From Amycolatopsis marina (lineage in GTDB: Bacteria; Actinomycetota; Actinomycetes; Mycobacteriales; Pseudonocardiaceae), in contig NZ_FOKG01000008.1 of assembly GCF_900111885.1 (NCBI RefSeq), forward strand, positions 62,001 through 126,000: a stretch of DNA of 64,000 nucleotides. Reading direction: 5' to 3'. The position numbers were made by a program, and so were the translations under genes. Position 1 is the first letter of the stretch. Every line of letters starts with the position of its first letter. The notes beneath the pieces were generated by a model that had not been told where the DNA came from, did not search any database, and was given only the letters and a program-made list of their open reading frames with translations. Below are positions 9,271 through 17,372 of this stretch, piece by piece.

Positions 9271-9284
9271 GGTACATTCTGTGT
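9271..9284 (+). promoter_or_regulatory. Candidate promoter shared with the second cassette
   Basis: GGTACATTCTGTGTGC lies 44-57 bases before the EspC-like gene at 9328. A near copy (GGTACATTTCGTGTGC) begins at 14446 before the second EspC-like gene. TACATT fits an actinobacterial -10 box. No convincing -35 was seen at either site. Confidence 0.45.
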
Positions 9285-9327
9285 GCGCGCATCAGCGCAG
9301 CGTCAGCGACGGTAGTGGAGGGGAGCC

Positions 9328-9633
9328 ATGGCGGGCGGCCATTCAGTGGAGACCGATGGGCTGGCACTCGCGGCCGGCGCTTTGAACGACGTGCCCCGGC
9401 GGGCACTCGAAACGCCGCTGCGCGCGGTCAAGGACGTCCAGATCGGTCCGGCGGACTTCGGGCGGGCCCACGGTGAGTGCTCCAGGCCCTACACCGAAGG
9501 GGTGATGAAGCTGGCTGCCTGTGCCGAGACGTACCTGGCCGCGGCTGAAGAGTTCGGCAACCGGTTCGACAGCGCCGGTGCGCAGTATGTGGCGAACGAG
9601 GATCAGGCCGCCGGCGAGATGGGGAGGTACTGA
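9328..9633 (+). CDS. EspC-like ESX secretion-associated small protein (cassette A)
   Basis: 101 aa, helical hairpin type resembling the DUF2580/EspC family of ESX substrates. Conserved landmarks: ADFGRAHGECSRPY at mid-protein and a C-terminal YxxxE signal (YVANE, 87-91). Ribosome site GGAGGGG just upstream. One-base overlap (TGATG) with the following large gene, so the two are co-translated. M. tuberculosis has a similar small gene (Rv3440c) at this place after glmM. It is a paralogue of the 14546 product. Likely the secretion-signal-carrying partner of the large protein, by analogy with EspC or PE/PPE pairs; this is inference. Confidence 0.8.
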   Translation: MAGGHSVETDGLALAAGALNDVPRRALETPLRAVKDVQIGPADFGRAHGECSRPYTEGVMKLAACAETYLAAAEEFGNRFDSAGAQYVANEDQAAGEMGRY

Positions 9634-11930
9634 TGAGTCTCGCCGCGGTGGGAGACGGCGCGGCGGACATCCCGAGTCGTCAGGAAGTGGAACAACTTCT
9701 GGACGACCCGAATCCACGAGGAGAGATCCAACGTGGTTTCGCCCTGCGCTACCTCGACTATGTCGAGGAGGACCCGACAGCGTACGGATTCCGCGACGAG
9801 GCGGATTTCCACGCGTTCAAAGAGAAGTACAAGGAACGGCTCTCCATCAGTGACGGGGATCTGTTTCGTTCCTTGGCCGGTGCCGAGGACGACGTTCAGT
9901 ACTACTACACGAAGGCCAAGGAAGATCACGACAAAATCCGCGCCGATGCCAGGCAGGGTGATCGGGACGCCGTCAATGGTGGCGCGAGCGCATTGGAAGC
10001 GATCCGGGGCAGAAGTTCCGAGGCTAATCCCGGTGCCGCCAACTCGAACGAGATACTCGATGCCGGGCTGTCCGGGCTGAGGGCCTTCGACGTATGGCTG
10101 CCGCTGTACAACCGGTCGTTGGCGATCATCGGTGGCGGTGCCGCCGTTCCGCTCGAAGAGATCTACCGGCTCTACGACGAGCAGCGCGACATTCCGTTCG
10201 ACAAGTTCGATGCCGGAGCCGGGGAGCTGGCGACGTTGCGTGATGCGATCGACGGCTCGTCGGCAGAGGTGGAAGGAAAGCTCCAGAGCGCCTTTTCCAC
10301 GTGGGAGGGTGCTGCCGCCGATCAAGCACGCGAGTATCAGCGGGGCTTCACGGAGAAGACCTCGGTGGTTGCCGATGCCATCGGCACATCAGCCGAAGGC
10401 CTACGACACACACTCGGCTCTGTGGGGAAGTTCTGTCAGGAGAAGGCGGACTGGGTTCTCACCTACTACTTCGATTCCTTCGGTGACATCACCGCGCAGG
10501 ACATGGAACGTCTTGTTCGAGTCGCCGAGGGGCACGGTAGCCAGAACGACATCATTCACTGCATCGGATTTCTGGGGATCGAGGCGAAGAACCGGTTCAA
10601 TGACGACTGGGGCGGCCTTGATCAGGAGACAGTGGATTTCATTGTCGAGCAAGCAGGAGTCTGGCTCAGGGATGTTTTCTGCACGTGGTTCGGGGAACAT
10701 CTCAACAACTACCGGATGATGTGCGAGAACATCAGGGTGGCGGTCGACGGCGCGTGGAGCGCCTTTCCGGAAATGCTCGCCCGAATTCCGGAGAACCCTT
10801 ACGCCGAACTCGGCACCATCGTTGCTGCCAAGCAGTCGCCGCCCGCGGGACCGCCTGCGCCCGGTGGCCCGGTCGCCGGGCAGACCGTCGGAGCGGGTGG
10901 CGGTGCGGTGTCCCCGCCCGGTACGGGTGGAGCGGGTTCCGACGTGCCGGCCCCGGCTGTTCCCGCACCGGCCGTGCCCACCGCGGTCACGGAGCCCGCC
11001 GCGAACGTGCCCACTTCGGACACCGTGCCTCAGGCCACTCCCTCCGTAGTGCCCGAGCCGGAATCGAAGGACTTGCCGAGCGAACCAGGGGTCCTGACCA
11101 TCTCGCACGGGGACTACGAGATTTCGCTGAGCATGCCGACTGACGACGGCACGATGGAAATCACGCTGGATGACGGTTCCGGCGCGCCCCAGGACTATGT
11201 TCTCGATTTCGCCGCGCAGAGTCCGGATCTTGCTGCCGAGCCTGAAGGCAGGGAAGCGTTCGGTCCTGCCGGCACCCCGCACGAGGACGACCGGCACCGC
11301 CCGAATGCCGACGGAAGGATCCAGGTCGAGGACGGTGGTCTTCGGGTCGTTGCCGAGCAGCCGGACGGGCCGGACGGCGACACCGTGGTGACCGTTGATG
11401 ACGGCAGGGGCGAGCCCACGACGTACACACTGGGCGCCGAAGCAAGGCCGCAAACGGTTGAGCACGCGGGCGCTGGGGATCCGGCTGAACCCGCACCGAC
11501 CGGTGCGGCTCGGGCTGCCGAGCAGGTGACCAGCCCCCAATCGGTGTCCGGGCAGAGCGGAGTGGCAGCGGGTGCGGCGGTCGGAGACATCAGCCGTGGC
11601 GCGATGGCGGGTGATCCGGAGCCCGGCGTCCCGGTGTCCGGAGCCGACGTCGGTGGGTCGCCACGTCAGCCGGCACCGGGCGCGGGGCTTGGATCCGCGC
11701 CCGGTGGTGCCGCCCCTGCAGGGGGTGACCAGAGCACCTCAGCATCCACCGGCATGGGCATGATGGGTGGTGCAGGCGGCGCGGCCGGAGGTTCCGGGGG
11801 TGACCAGGAGCGAGGTGCGGGCGCCTACCGGGTCGCCGGAGACATTTTCGATACCGGAGGCTTCGGCGACCGCATCAGCGGAACGCTGGGCGTCGAAGAA
11901 GACCATGACCGGTCAGCGGACGAGCGATAG
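9633..11930 (+). CDS. Large WXG-type candidate ESX substrate (cassette A)
   Basis: 765 aa. N-terminal about 400 residues are predicted helical, with a W-E-G turn at 224-226 inside a WXG100-like segment. Then a Pro/Ala/Val-rich linker (about 405-485), two copies of a roughly 45-residue beta-type repeat (487-526 and 555-604) ending VDDG-x-GEP-x-x-Y-x-L or similar, and a Gly/Ala-rich tail. The extreme C-terminus has a signature shared with the 14866 protein: GDQERG, then YR, IF-D/E-T and RISG-S/T-L. No signal peptide or membrane helix seen. Co-translated with the EspC-like gene. Positionally matches Rv3439c (alanine/proline-rich). Likely exported by ESX-4; function unknown. Confidence 0.75.
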   Translation: MSLAAVGDGAADIPSRQEVEQLLDDPNPRGEIQRGFALRYLDYVEEDPTAYGFRDEADFHAFKEKYKERLSISDGDLFRSLAGAEDDVQYYYTKAKEDHDKIRADARQGDRDAVNGGASALEAIRGRSSEANPGAANSNEILDAGLSGLRAFDVWLPLYNRSLAIIGGGAAVPLEEIYRLYDEQRDIPFDKFDAGAGELATLRDAIDGSSAEVEGKLQSAFSTWEGAAADQAREYQRGFTEKTSVVADAIGTSAEGLRHTLGSVGKFCQEKADWVLTYYFDSFGDITAQDMERLVRVAEGHGSQNDIIHCIGFLGIEAKNRFNDDWGGLDQETVDFIVEQAGVWLRDVFCTWFGEHLNNYRMMCENIRVAVDGAWSAFPEMLARIPENPYAELGTIVAAKQSPPAGPPAPGGPVAGQTVGAGGGAVSPPGTGGAGSDVPAPAVPAPAVPTAVTEPAANVPTSDTVPQATPSVVPEPESKDLPSEPGVLTISHGDYEISLSMPTDDGTMEITLDDGSGAPQDYVLDFAAQSPDLAAEPEGREAFGPAGTPHEDDRHRPNADGRIQVEDGGLRVVAEQPDGPDGDTVVTVDDGRGEPTTYTLGAEARPQTVEHAGAGDPAEPAPTGAARAAEQVTSPQSVSGQSGVAAGAAVGDISRGAMAGDPEPGVPVSGADVGGSPRQPAPGAGLGSAPGGAAPAGGDQSTSASTGMGMMGGAGGAAGGSGGDQERGAGAYRVAGDIFDTGGFGDRISGTLGVEEDHDRSADER

Positions 11931-11954
11931 CTGACACCGGCCGAAGGAAAGCAC

Positions 11955-12410
11955 ATGGACTCCACGGAGAACTTGCAGCAGCTGCGCAGCAGACTCGGCT
12001 CGATCGGCCGGGAGAACAGCGAGCGGCTCGCACTCATCGAGCAGCGAGCGGCCAAGGCCGCCAAGGAGAGCAAGGACACCACCCAGCGACTCGCGACGGA
12101 CACCGACGAGGTCCTTGCCCGCCTGAGCGAACGTGCTCAGCGCGTCAAGAACGCGGGCGGCTGGGCTACCGAAGGCAGTGTCGCCAAGTCGACCGTTGAG
12201 GAGAACGACTTCGGCTTCGACGAGGACGACCAGGCGCGGGAGCCGCAGCCGGACGCCGCTCCCGCAACTCGTCCGCTGCCACCTGTGCCGCCCACTCCGC
12301 CGGTGGTGGCCCCGCCGATGGCGCCCGCGAGAGCAGCCAGTGTCAGGCACGTGCGCAGAGCACCCGTCGAGGAGGAGGACTATGCCCAGACCGACTGGAC
12401 CGCTGACTGA
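11955..12410 (+). CDS. Small coiled-coil protein with acidic tail (cassette A)
   Basis: 151 aa. Residues 1 to about 65 are charged heptad-like helix, then AGGWATE, an FGFDEDD segment, a Pro-rich linker and an acidic aromatic tail (EEEDYAQTDW). Shares AGGWATE, the FGxxxD segment and the tail type with the 17373 product, and occupies the same third position in its cassette. No known domain. Twenty-four bases after the large gene, presumably in one operon. A cytosolic chaperone or EccC adaptor is possible but unproven. Confidence 0.7.
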   Translation: MDSTENLQQLRSRLGSIGRENSERLALIEQRAAKAAKESKDTTQRLATDTDEVLARLSERAQRVKNAGGWATEGSVAKSTVEENDFGFDEDDQAREPQPDAAPATRPLPPVPPTPPVVAPPMAPARAASVRHVRRAPVEEEDYAQTDWTAD

Positions 12411-12412
12411 GC

Positions 12413-14131
12413 GTGGCTGAGACCGCTATGGGCGATCGGCCCGCTCTCGACATCCCCCGGCGCGCACTGACCGCGTACCTGCCCGACCGCGCGGAGCGGG
12501 ACGAGCCCGCGTTCACCTGGACCGATCGTGCCGGTGCCGAGCACACCCTGAACTGGACGGCCCTGCTCGCGCGAGTGCAGGCGCTCGCCGCCAGGTTGCG
12601 GTCCGTCGCGACTCCCGGTGACCGGGTCGCCGTGCTCACCCGTCAGGACCTGGACTACGTCGTGGGCTTCCTCGGCGTGCTGTACGCGGGTCTGGTCGCG
12701 GTGCCGTTGTTCGCCCCCGAGACCCGGGCGCACCGGCCACGGTTGACCGCCGCCCTGCGGGACAGCGCGCCCTCGGTGTGGCTGACCTCTGTCCGTGGCG
12801 AAGACCGGCTGCGTGAGTTGGTTGAGAACGAGGCACTGCCCGCTCCCGCGTACGTGATCGCGGTGAACGAGGTACGGGATGGTCCCGGCGGGCCCCCGGC
12901 CGACGTCGGCCTGGGTGACGCGGCCTATCTGCAGTACACCTCGGGCTCCACCCGCGATCCGGCTGGAGCGGTGATCACCCACCGAGCCCTGACTGCCAGC
13001 GTCTGTCAGGTCGCCGCGGCCTACGACGTGCATCGGGGCACGACCTGCGCGGGCTGGATCCCCTTCTCCCATGACATGGGCCTGATCCAGCTGCTCTGTG
13101 TGCCGGTGTTCACCGGAGCACGGTCGGTCTTCATGGAGCCGCTGGAGTTCATCCGCAGGCCACGGCGGTGGTTGGAGCAGTTGTCCGGCTACCCGGACGT
13201 CTTCACCGCGGCCCCCAACTTCGCTTACGACCTCGCCGTGGACGCCGTCCCCGCGCCCGCGCGGGCCGGTCTGAATCTCTCCGCAGTCCGGGTCGCGCTC
13301 AATGGGAGCGAGCCGGTGCGGCCGGCCACGATCGATGCGTTCGCCGACGCCTTCGGGCCGTGCGGATTCGCGCCCGTGGCGCACCGCCCTTCCTACGGGC
13401 TCGCAGAGGCCACGGTCTATGTCTCCAGCGCGGGCCCGGAGGGACCGATCGTCACGGAGTTCGACCGAGTCGCGCTCGCACGTGGCAGGGCCGAACCGCC
13501 CGCGACGAAGCAGGACGCGCGCGGTCTCGTGTCCGTGGGCCGCCCGGTCGGGCAGCTGGTGCGGATCGTGGACCCCGACGCGTGCCGGCTGCGTCCCGAC
13601 GGCCAGGAGGGCGAGGTCTGGGTGCACGGCCCCCATCTCGCCGAGGGCTACTGGCGCAAGCCGGAGAGCACGGCGACGACGTTTAGCGGGCTAATTGCAG
13701 ATCCCGCGCCCGGGGTGCCACGGGACGGGTGGCTGCGCACCGGAGACCTCGGCCTGGTTCATGAGGGGCAGCTTTACATCACGGGTCGGCTCAAGGACGT
13801 CATCGTCATCGACGGACACAACCACTATCCGCAGGACATCGAGGACACCGTCGCCGGTGCCGATGCGGCGATCCGCCGGGACCGGATCGCGGCGTTCGCC
13901 GTGGACGGCGCGGGTGGTGAGGGGGTGATGGTGGTCGCCGAGCACGTCCGTGACGCCGACCTCACCGAACTGGATCGCCCGCGCATCGCGACGGCCGTCC
14001 GGAGGGCGGTCGCCGAGCACCACGACCTGGCCCTGCGCGCGTTCGAGCTGGTCGGCCCCGGAAATGTGCCGCGGACGTCCAGCGGGAAGGTCGCGAGGTT
14101 AGCGGCCCGGCAGCGTTACGGGCCGCGGTGA
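12413..14131 (+). CDS. Fatty acyl-AMP ligase (FAAL-type FadD)
   Basis: 572 aa, GTG start two bases after the previous stop. Activates a fatty acid as acyl-AMP and usually passes it to an acyl carrier protein. Visible motifs: P-loop YTSGSTRDPAGAV, the FAAL hallmark WIPFSHDMGL, SYGLAEATVYV, GWLRTGDLG and the C-terminal catalytic lysine in TSSGKVAR. No ketosynthase or other PKS domain lies nearby; the next gene is an ACP. One dispersed palindrome is translated here as FSGLIA (residues 424-429), just before the core 8 loop, a place where FAALs normally have a TFGA-type segment. Sits between two ESX-substrate cassettes, so it may acylate an ESX or envelope partner (inference). Confidence 0.88.
   Translation: MAETAMGDRPALDIPRRALTAYLPDRAERDEPAFTWTDRAGAEHTLNWTALLARVQALAARLRSVATPGDRVAVLTRQDLDYVVGFLGVLYAGLVAVPLFAPETRAHRPRLTAALRDSAPSVWLTSVRGEDRLRELVENEALPAPAYVIAVNEVRDGPGGPPADVGLGDAAYLQYTSGSTRDPAGAVITHRALTASVCQVAAAYDVHRGTTCAGWIPFSHDMGLIQLLCVPVFTGARSVFMEPLEFIRRPRRWLEQLSGYPDVFTAAPNFAYDLAVDAVPAPARAGLNLSAVRVALNGSEPVRPATIDAFADAFGPCGFAPVAHRPSYGLAEATVYVSSAGPEGPIVTEFDRVALARGRAEPPATKQDARGLVSVGRPVGQLVRIVDPDACRLRPDGQEGEVWVHGPHLAEGYWRKPESTATTFSGLIADPAPGVPRDGWLRTGDLGLVHEGQLYITGRLKDVIVIDGHNHYPQDIEDTVAGADAAIRRDRIAAFAVDGAGGEGVMVVAEHVRDADLTELDRPRIATAVRRAVAEHHDLALRAFELVGPGNVPRTSSGKVARLAARQRYGPR
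13676..13701. repeat. Dispersed palindrome, copy 4, inside a coding region
   Basis: Core TTAGCGGGCTAA within the FAAL gene. The element carries stops in two of three frames on each strand; here it is read in the single open frame as F-S-G-L. The outer arms are the least symmetric of all copies, as if adapted to coding. Confidence 0.85.
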
Positions 14132-14159
14132 GGCCGCGAATCCCGGAGATAATGGCCGC

Positions 14160-14441
14160 ATGGGCAACGACGAGGCTTCGGGGCAGGCAGCGCACATCGG
14201 CGATATCCGGAAGATCGTCTGTGACTCACTGCTGCTGGACCCCGCGGCGATCGATGACACGACACCGCTGGCCGACGTCGGGGTGGACTCGAAGCGGCGG
14301 GTGCAACTGCTCGCCACGCTGGAGATCCACTACGAGGTGACCATCGACCTCGACGAGCGCGACCGGATGACGACGGTGGCCGGTATCGCGGAGGTCCTCG
14401 AGGAGGCCCTTCGGGGCAAATCGGCCATCTCCGAGGGGTGA
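14160..14441 (+). CDS. Stand-alone acyl carrier protein
   Basis: 93 aa with an acidic helical ACP fold. The phosphopantetheine serine is in GVDSKRR (Ser44), preceded by LLLDPAAIDDTTPLADV, typical of PKS/NRPS-type ACPs rather than AcpP (which has DSLD). Twenty-eight bases after the FAAL gene, so it is the probable acceptor of the acyl group. No thioesterase or synthase is adjacent, leaving the final acceptor unknown. Confidence 0.88.
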   Translation: MGNDEASGQAAHIGDIRKIVCDSLLLDPAAIDDTTPLADVGVDSKRRVQLLATLEIHYEVTIDLDERDRMTTVAGIAEVLEEALRGKSAISEG

Positions 14442-14445
14442 CCAC

Positions 14446-14461
14446 GGTACATTTCGTGTGC
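14446..14461 (+). promoter_or_regulatory. Candidate promoter, second copy
   Basis: GGTACATTTCGTGTGC matches the element at 9271 in 14 of 16 positions and lies about 85-100 bases before the EspC-like gene of cassette B. Confidence 0.45.
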
Positions 14462-14545
14462 ATCTGCGACGGCACCGAATCGGGCTGTGGTGCGTCGTAG
14501 GTCCGGACACGCACCCGGAAGACCTCAGAACAGGGGGAGCGCGCG

Positions 14546-14866
14546 GTGGGCGCACAGGGCGAGGGTTACAAGACAGACGCCGACGCTATGGCGGCCGCGT
14601 CGAAGCGGATCGCGGAGTTGGCTGAGGATCTTCCGGACGACAACAAGGATCTCGGCGACACCAAGGTGAACGCGGCGGGCTTCGGTGAGGCGCACGGCGA
14701 GCACGCCACCAGCTACACCACCGGAGTGAGCACCCTCGACGCCGCGGTGAAGGGCCTCGGTACCACCCTCAACGGTTTCGCGGGGCGAATCGGTGGCGCG
14801 GGCACCGCCTACACCGCCGGTGACGACGCGCGGACCGGCGACATGAACGCTGCGGGGAGGCAGTAA
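14546..14866 (+). CDS. EspC-like ESX secretion-associated small protein (cassette B)
   Basis: 106 aa; GTG start with AGGGGGAG upstream. Paralogue of the 9328 product: same length, a central AGFGEAHGEHATSY segment matching ADFGRAHGECSRPY, and a C-terminal YTAGD (89-93), the YxxxD form of the type VII signal. The stop overlaps the next start (TAATG). Predicted to pair with or escort the 14866 protein through ESX-4. Confidence 0.8.
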   Translation: MGAQGEGYKTDADAMAAASKRIAELAEDLPDDNKDLGDTKVNAAGFGEAHGEHATSYTTGVSTLDAAVKGLGTTLNGFAGRIGGAGTAYTAGDDARTGDMNAAGRQ

Positions 14867-17340
14867 TGGCCAAGTCGTGGGAGGAAGTCAAGACCGTCCT
14901 CGACGATCCGGGAGTCTCGCCGGAGACCAAGCAGATGCTGCTGTCCTCGTGGCTGAACACGCCCGAGGGTTGGCAGGCGGACCGCGATGAGGTCGATGAG
15001 TACTCGGAGGCCTACAACGCCTATCCGTTCGGCTTCGGCCCCGGCAACGTGGACGAGATCTACGACAGCGCGCAGCAGGAGGCGGAGCAGGCCAGCTACA
15101 ACGATCGTGAGCAGGGCGAAGCCGTCGACCAGGGCAAACAGGACCTGGAGGATGCGCGGCCACCCGCGGCCGGTGGCGTGGGGACCAAGACCTCCGACGA
15201 GCTGCTTGACACCGCGGTGGCGGCGCTGAAGGTTTTCGAGAACTTCGGCCCACTGCTGGCGGAACTGCCGGGCGACTGTGTCGGGCAAACCAGGCCACTC
15301 GATTTCAACACCGACATCAAGAAGCGCTTCGACGAACAGCGCGGCATCAGCTTCGAGAACTTCCTGACCGACGCCGAGCGGTTCAGCACCGGGGCGACAA
15401 CGGTCGACACGACCATGCGGGATACCCAGGGGCAGCTGAGCTCCCTGTTCCAGAACTGGACCGGTGACGCGGCGGACGCGGCGCACGATCACTACACCGA
15501 GAAGATCGCGCCGAAGGCACAGGAACTCAGCCGGGACCTCACCGATGCCGCGGAAGCGGTCGAACTCGCCGTGGACACCGTGTACCAGCTCGTGAAGGGC
15601 AAGGCCGACGCCGTCAACGAGCTCTACACCGATCAGGTGGGCAAGGCCGACCTGGCGATGGCCAAGAAGGTCATCAACATCGCCAACGGTTCCGCTGCTG
15701 GCATGGACGAACTCAACGACGTCGCGGGCTGGATGGACGTCAACTTCGGCACCAACCTGCGCGAGACCCTCAACGACGACGGGTGCTGCGACGACGACGA
15801 GATCAAGGAAGAGGGGATCCGGCTCGCCAAGCAGTGGATCCAGAACCAGTTCAACCCGGACATGTGGGACTGGCTGTACCTGTCCTTTGACAAGACCTGC
15901 ACCGACAGTCTCGAGCTGGTGAACCAGGCGTACGAAGCGCTGGACGAGGTCATGGGCGATCTGGAGAACGAGTTCCAGGGTGCGTCCGACCAGCCGCCGC
16001 CCGGCGAGAAGGAGGAGCGTGGGGGCGGTGGTGACACCGGCGGTGGCGGTGGTACCGGTGGCGGCGGCACCGGAGGTGGCACTGGGGGTGGCACCGGCGG
16101 AGGTACCGGTGGCGGTGGTACAGGCGGCGGGGGTGACGTTCCGACCACCGAGCAGCCCGGCACGAATCCGGTCACCGGAAAGCCGCTGGAGGTCGATCCC
16201 GAAACCGGCAAGCCCTACCCGATCGACCCGGAGACAGGTGAGGCGATCAAGGACGCGGGTGACGACCGGGACACCCTCACCGTTGAGCAGGGTGACAAGA
16301 CAATCTCGATGAACGAGCCCGACGCCGAGGGCGAGATGGAGATCTCCGTCGACGACGGGACCGGCGAGCCGAAGGAATACAAGCTGGACTTCAGTGCCGA
16401 GGAGGAAGGCGCCGAAGGCGAGCAGTCCGGTGAGTTCGGGCCGGAGGGCAGCAAGGACGGCGCGGAGCAGATCTACCGGCCCGGTCCCGACGGGAAGATC
16501 CACATCGAGGACGGGAACCTCAAGATCACTGCCGAGCAGCCGGAAGGCCCGGACGGCCCGACGGTCGTCACCGTCGACGACGGCAGCGGGGAGCCGACGA
16601 CGTACACCCTCGGCGAGGAGAAGGCCGAGGACAGCGCTGCGCGCGCCGGTGAACCTCGTCCGGGCGGTCCGCGAGGCGATGCCGTGGCCGGCGGGGCGGG
16701 CGACTCCGGTACCGGGGACTCCTCCGGCAGTGCGGAAGGCAGCGAGGACATCCGCACGATGCCTGCTCCAGCCGAAGGTCCGGAATCTGTCTCCGACGAG
16801 GCAGATGTGGCAGAGGACGGCGCTGTCGAGGGCGGAGCGGGCGGTGGCGGCGGCGATGGTGCCGCAGGTGGTGGCTCGGGGCCCGGTGGAGACGATGCGA
16901 GCAGTGAAGGCACGGCCGGTGACGGTGGTGGACCGACCGAGCCACAGTCCGTCGGCGCAGGGGCGAGCGGTGGCGTCGCGGCCGGAGTGGACGCAGGAGG
17001 CGTGTCGTCCGGGATCGGCGGTGCCGGTGAAGCGGTCATGGACGGCGGGGTGCAGACCTCGGCCAGCGCCCCGGCTGCGGCCGGGCTCGGGACGGCACCG
17101 GGCGGCGTCGCGGAACCGGTCGCGGCCGGTGCGGCGCAGGGTGCATCCGGTGGAATGGGCGGCGGCATGGGCATGATGGGCGGTGGCGCGGCCGGCGGTG
17201 GCGGTGGCGGCGGTGACCAGGAACGAGGCTCCAGCCAGTACCGGCTGGACGGTGGAATCTTCGAGACCAGCGCAAGCACCAACCGGATCAGCGGTTCGCT
17301 GGACGACGAGGGCGACCGTTCGATCAGCTACGAGCGATGA
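14866..17340 (+). CDS. Large WXG-type candidate ESX substrate (cassette B)
   Basis: 824 aa. Same plan as the 9633 protein: helical N-terminal region with a W-T-G turn at 198-200, a DGCCDDDE acidic cysteine pair near 306, a pure Gly/Thr linker (about 386-424, many GGGTGGG units), two beta-type repeats (about 466-509 and 536-585) each containing VDDG-T/S-GEP and an aromatic-x-Leu end, a long Gly/Ala/Asp tail, and the shared terminal GDQERG / YR / IFET / RISGSL signature. No signal peptide or membrane helix. Divergence from cassette A is large in the linkers and small in the repeats and terminus, pointing to those as the functional parts. Probably an exported surface or envelope protein. Confidence 0.75.
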   Translation: MAKSWEEVKTVLDDPGVSPETKQMLLSSWLNTPEGWQADRDEVDEYSEAYNAYPFGFGPGNVDEIYDSAQQEAEQASYNDREQGEAVDQGKQDLEDARPPAAGGVGTKTSDELLDTAVAALKVFENFGPLLAELPGDCVGQTRPLDFNTDIKKRFDEQRGISFENFLTDAERFSTGATTVDTTMRDTQGQLSSLFQNWTGDAADAAHDHYTEKIAPKAQELSRDLTDAAEAVELAVDTVYQLVKGKADAVNELYTDQVGKADLAMAKKVINIANGSAAGMDELNDVAGWMDVNFGTNLRETLNDDGCCDDDEIKEEGIRLAKQWIQNQFNPDMWDWLYLSFDKTCTDSLELVNQAYEALDEVMGDLENEFQGASDQPPPGEKEERGGGGDTGGGGGTGGGGTGGGTGGGTGGGTGGGGTGGGGDVPTTEQPGTNPVTGKPLEVDPETGKPYPIDPETGEAIKDAGDDRDTLTVEQGDKTISMNEPDAEGEMEISVDDGTGEPKEYKLDFSAEEEGAEGEQSGEFGPEGSKDGAEQIYRPGPDGKIHIEDGNLKITAEQPEGPDGPTVVTVDDGSGEPTTYTLGEEKAEDSAARAGEPRPGGPRGDAVAGGAGDSGTGDSSGSAEGSEDIRTMPAPAEGPESVSDEADVAEDGAVEGGAGGGGGDGAAGGGSGPGGDDASSEGTAGDGGGPTEPQSVGAGASGGVAAGVDAGGVSSGIGGAGEAVMDGGVQTSASAPAAAGLGTAPGGVAEPVAAGAAQGASGGMGGGMGMMGGGAAGGGGGGGDQERGSSQYRLDGGIFETSASTNRISGSLDDEGDRSISYER
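16021..16137 (+). repeat. Gly-rich low-complexity coding repeat
   Basis: In-frame GGTGGC/ACC-type units encode the poly-Gly/Thr linker of the large WXG protein. Prone to slippage; copy number may vary between strains. Confidence 0.8.
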
Positions 17341-17372
17341 CGGCGCGCAGGCGGCGGGGTTGAGGAGGACTC

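Noticed and set aside
13681-13700. Frameshift or insertion breaking the FAAL gene at the palindrome
   Set aside because: The frame stays open through it, and the motifs on both sides (VWVHGPHLAEGYW, GWLRTGDLG) are intact and correctly spaced.
16021-16137. Short tandem DNA repeat as a regulatory or CRISPR-like array
   Set aside because: It is in-frame Gly/Thr coding sequence of the large WXG protein.
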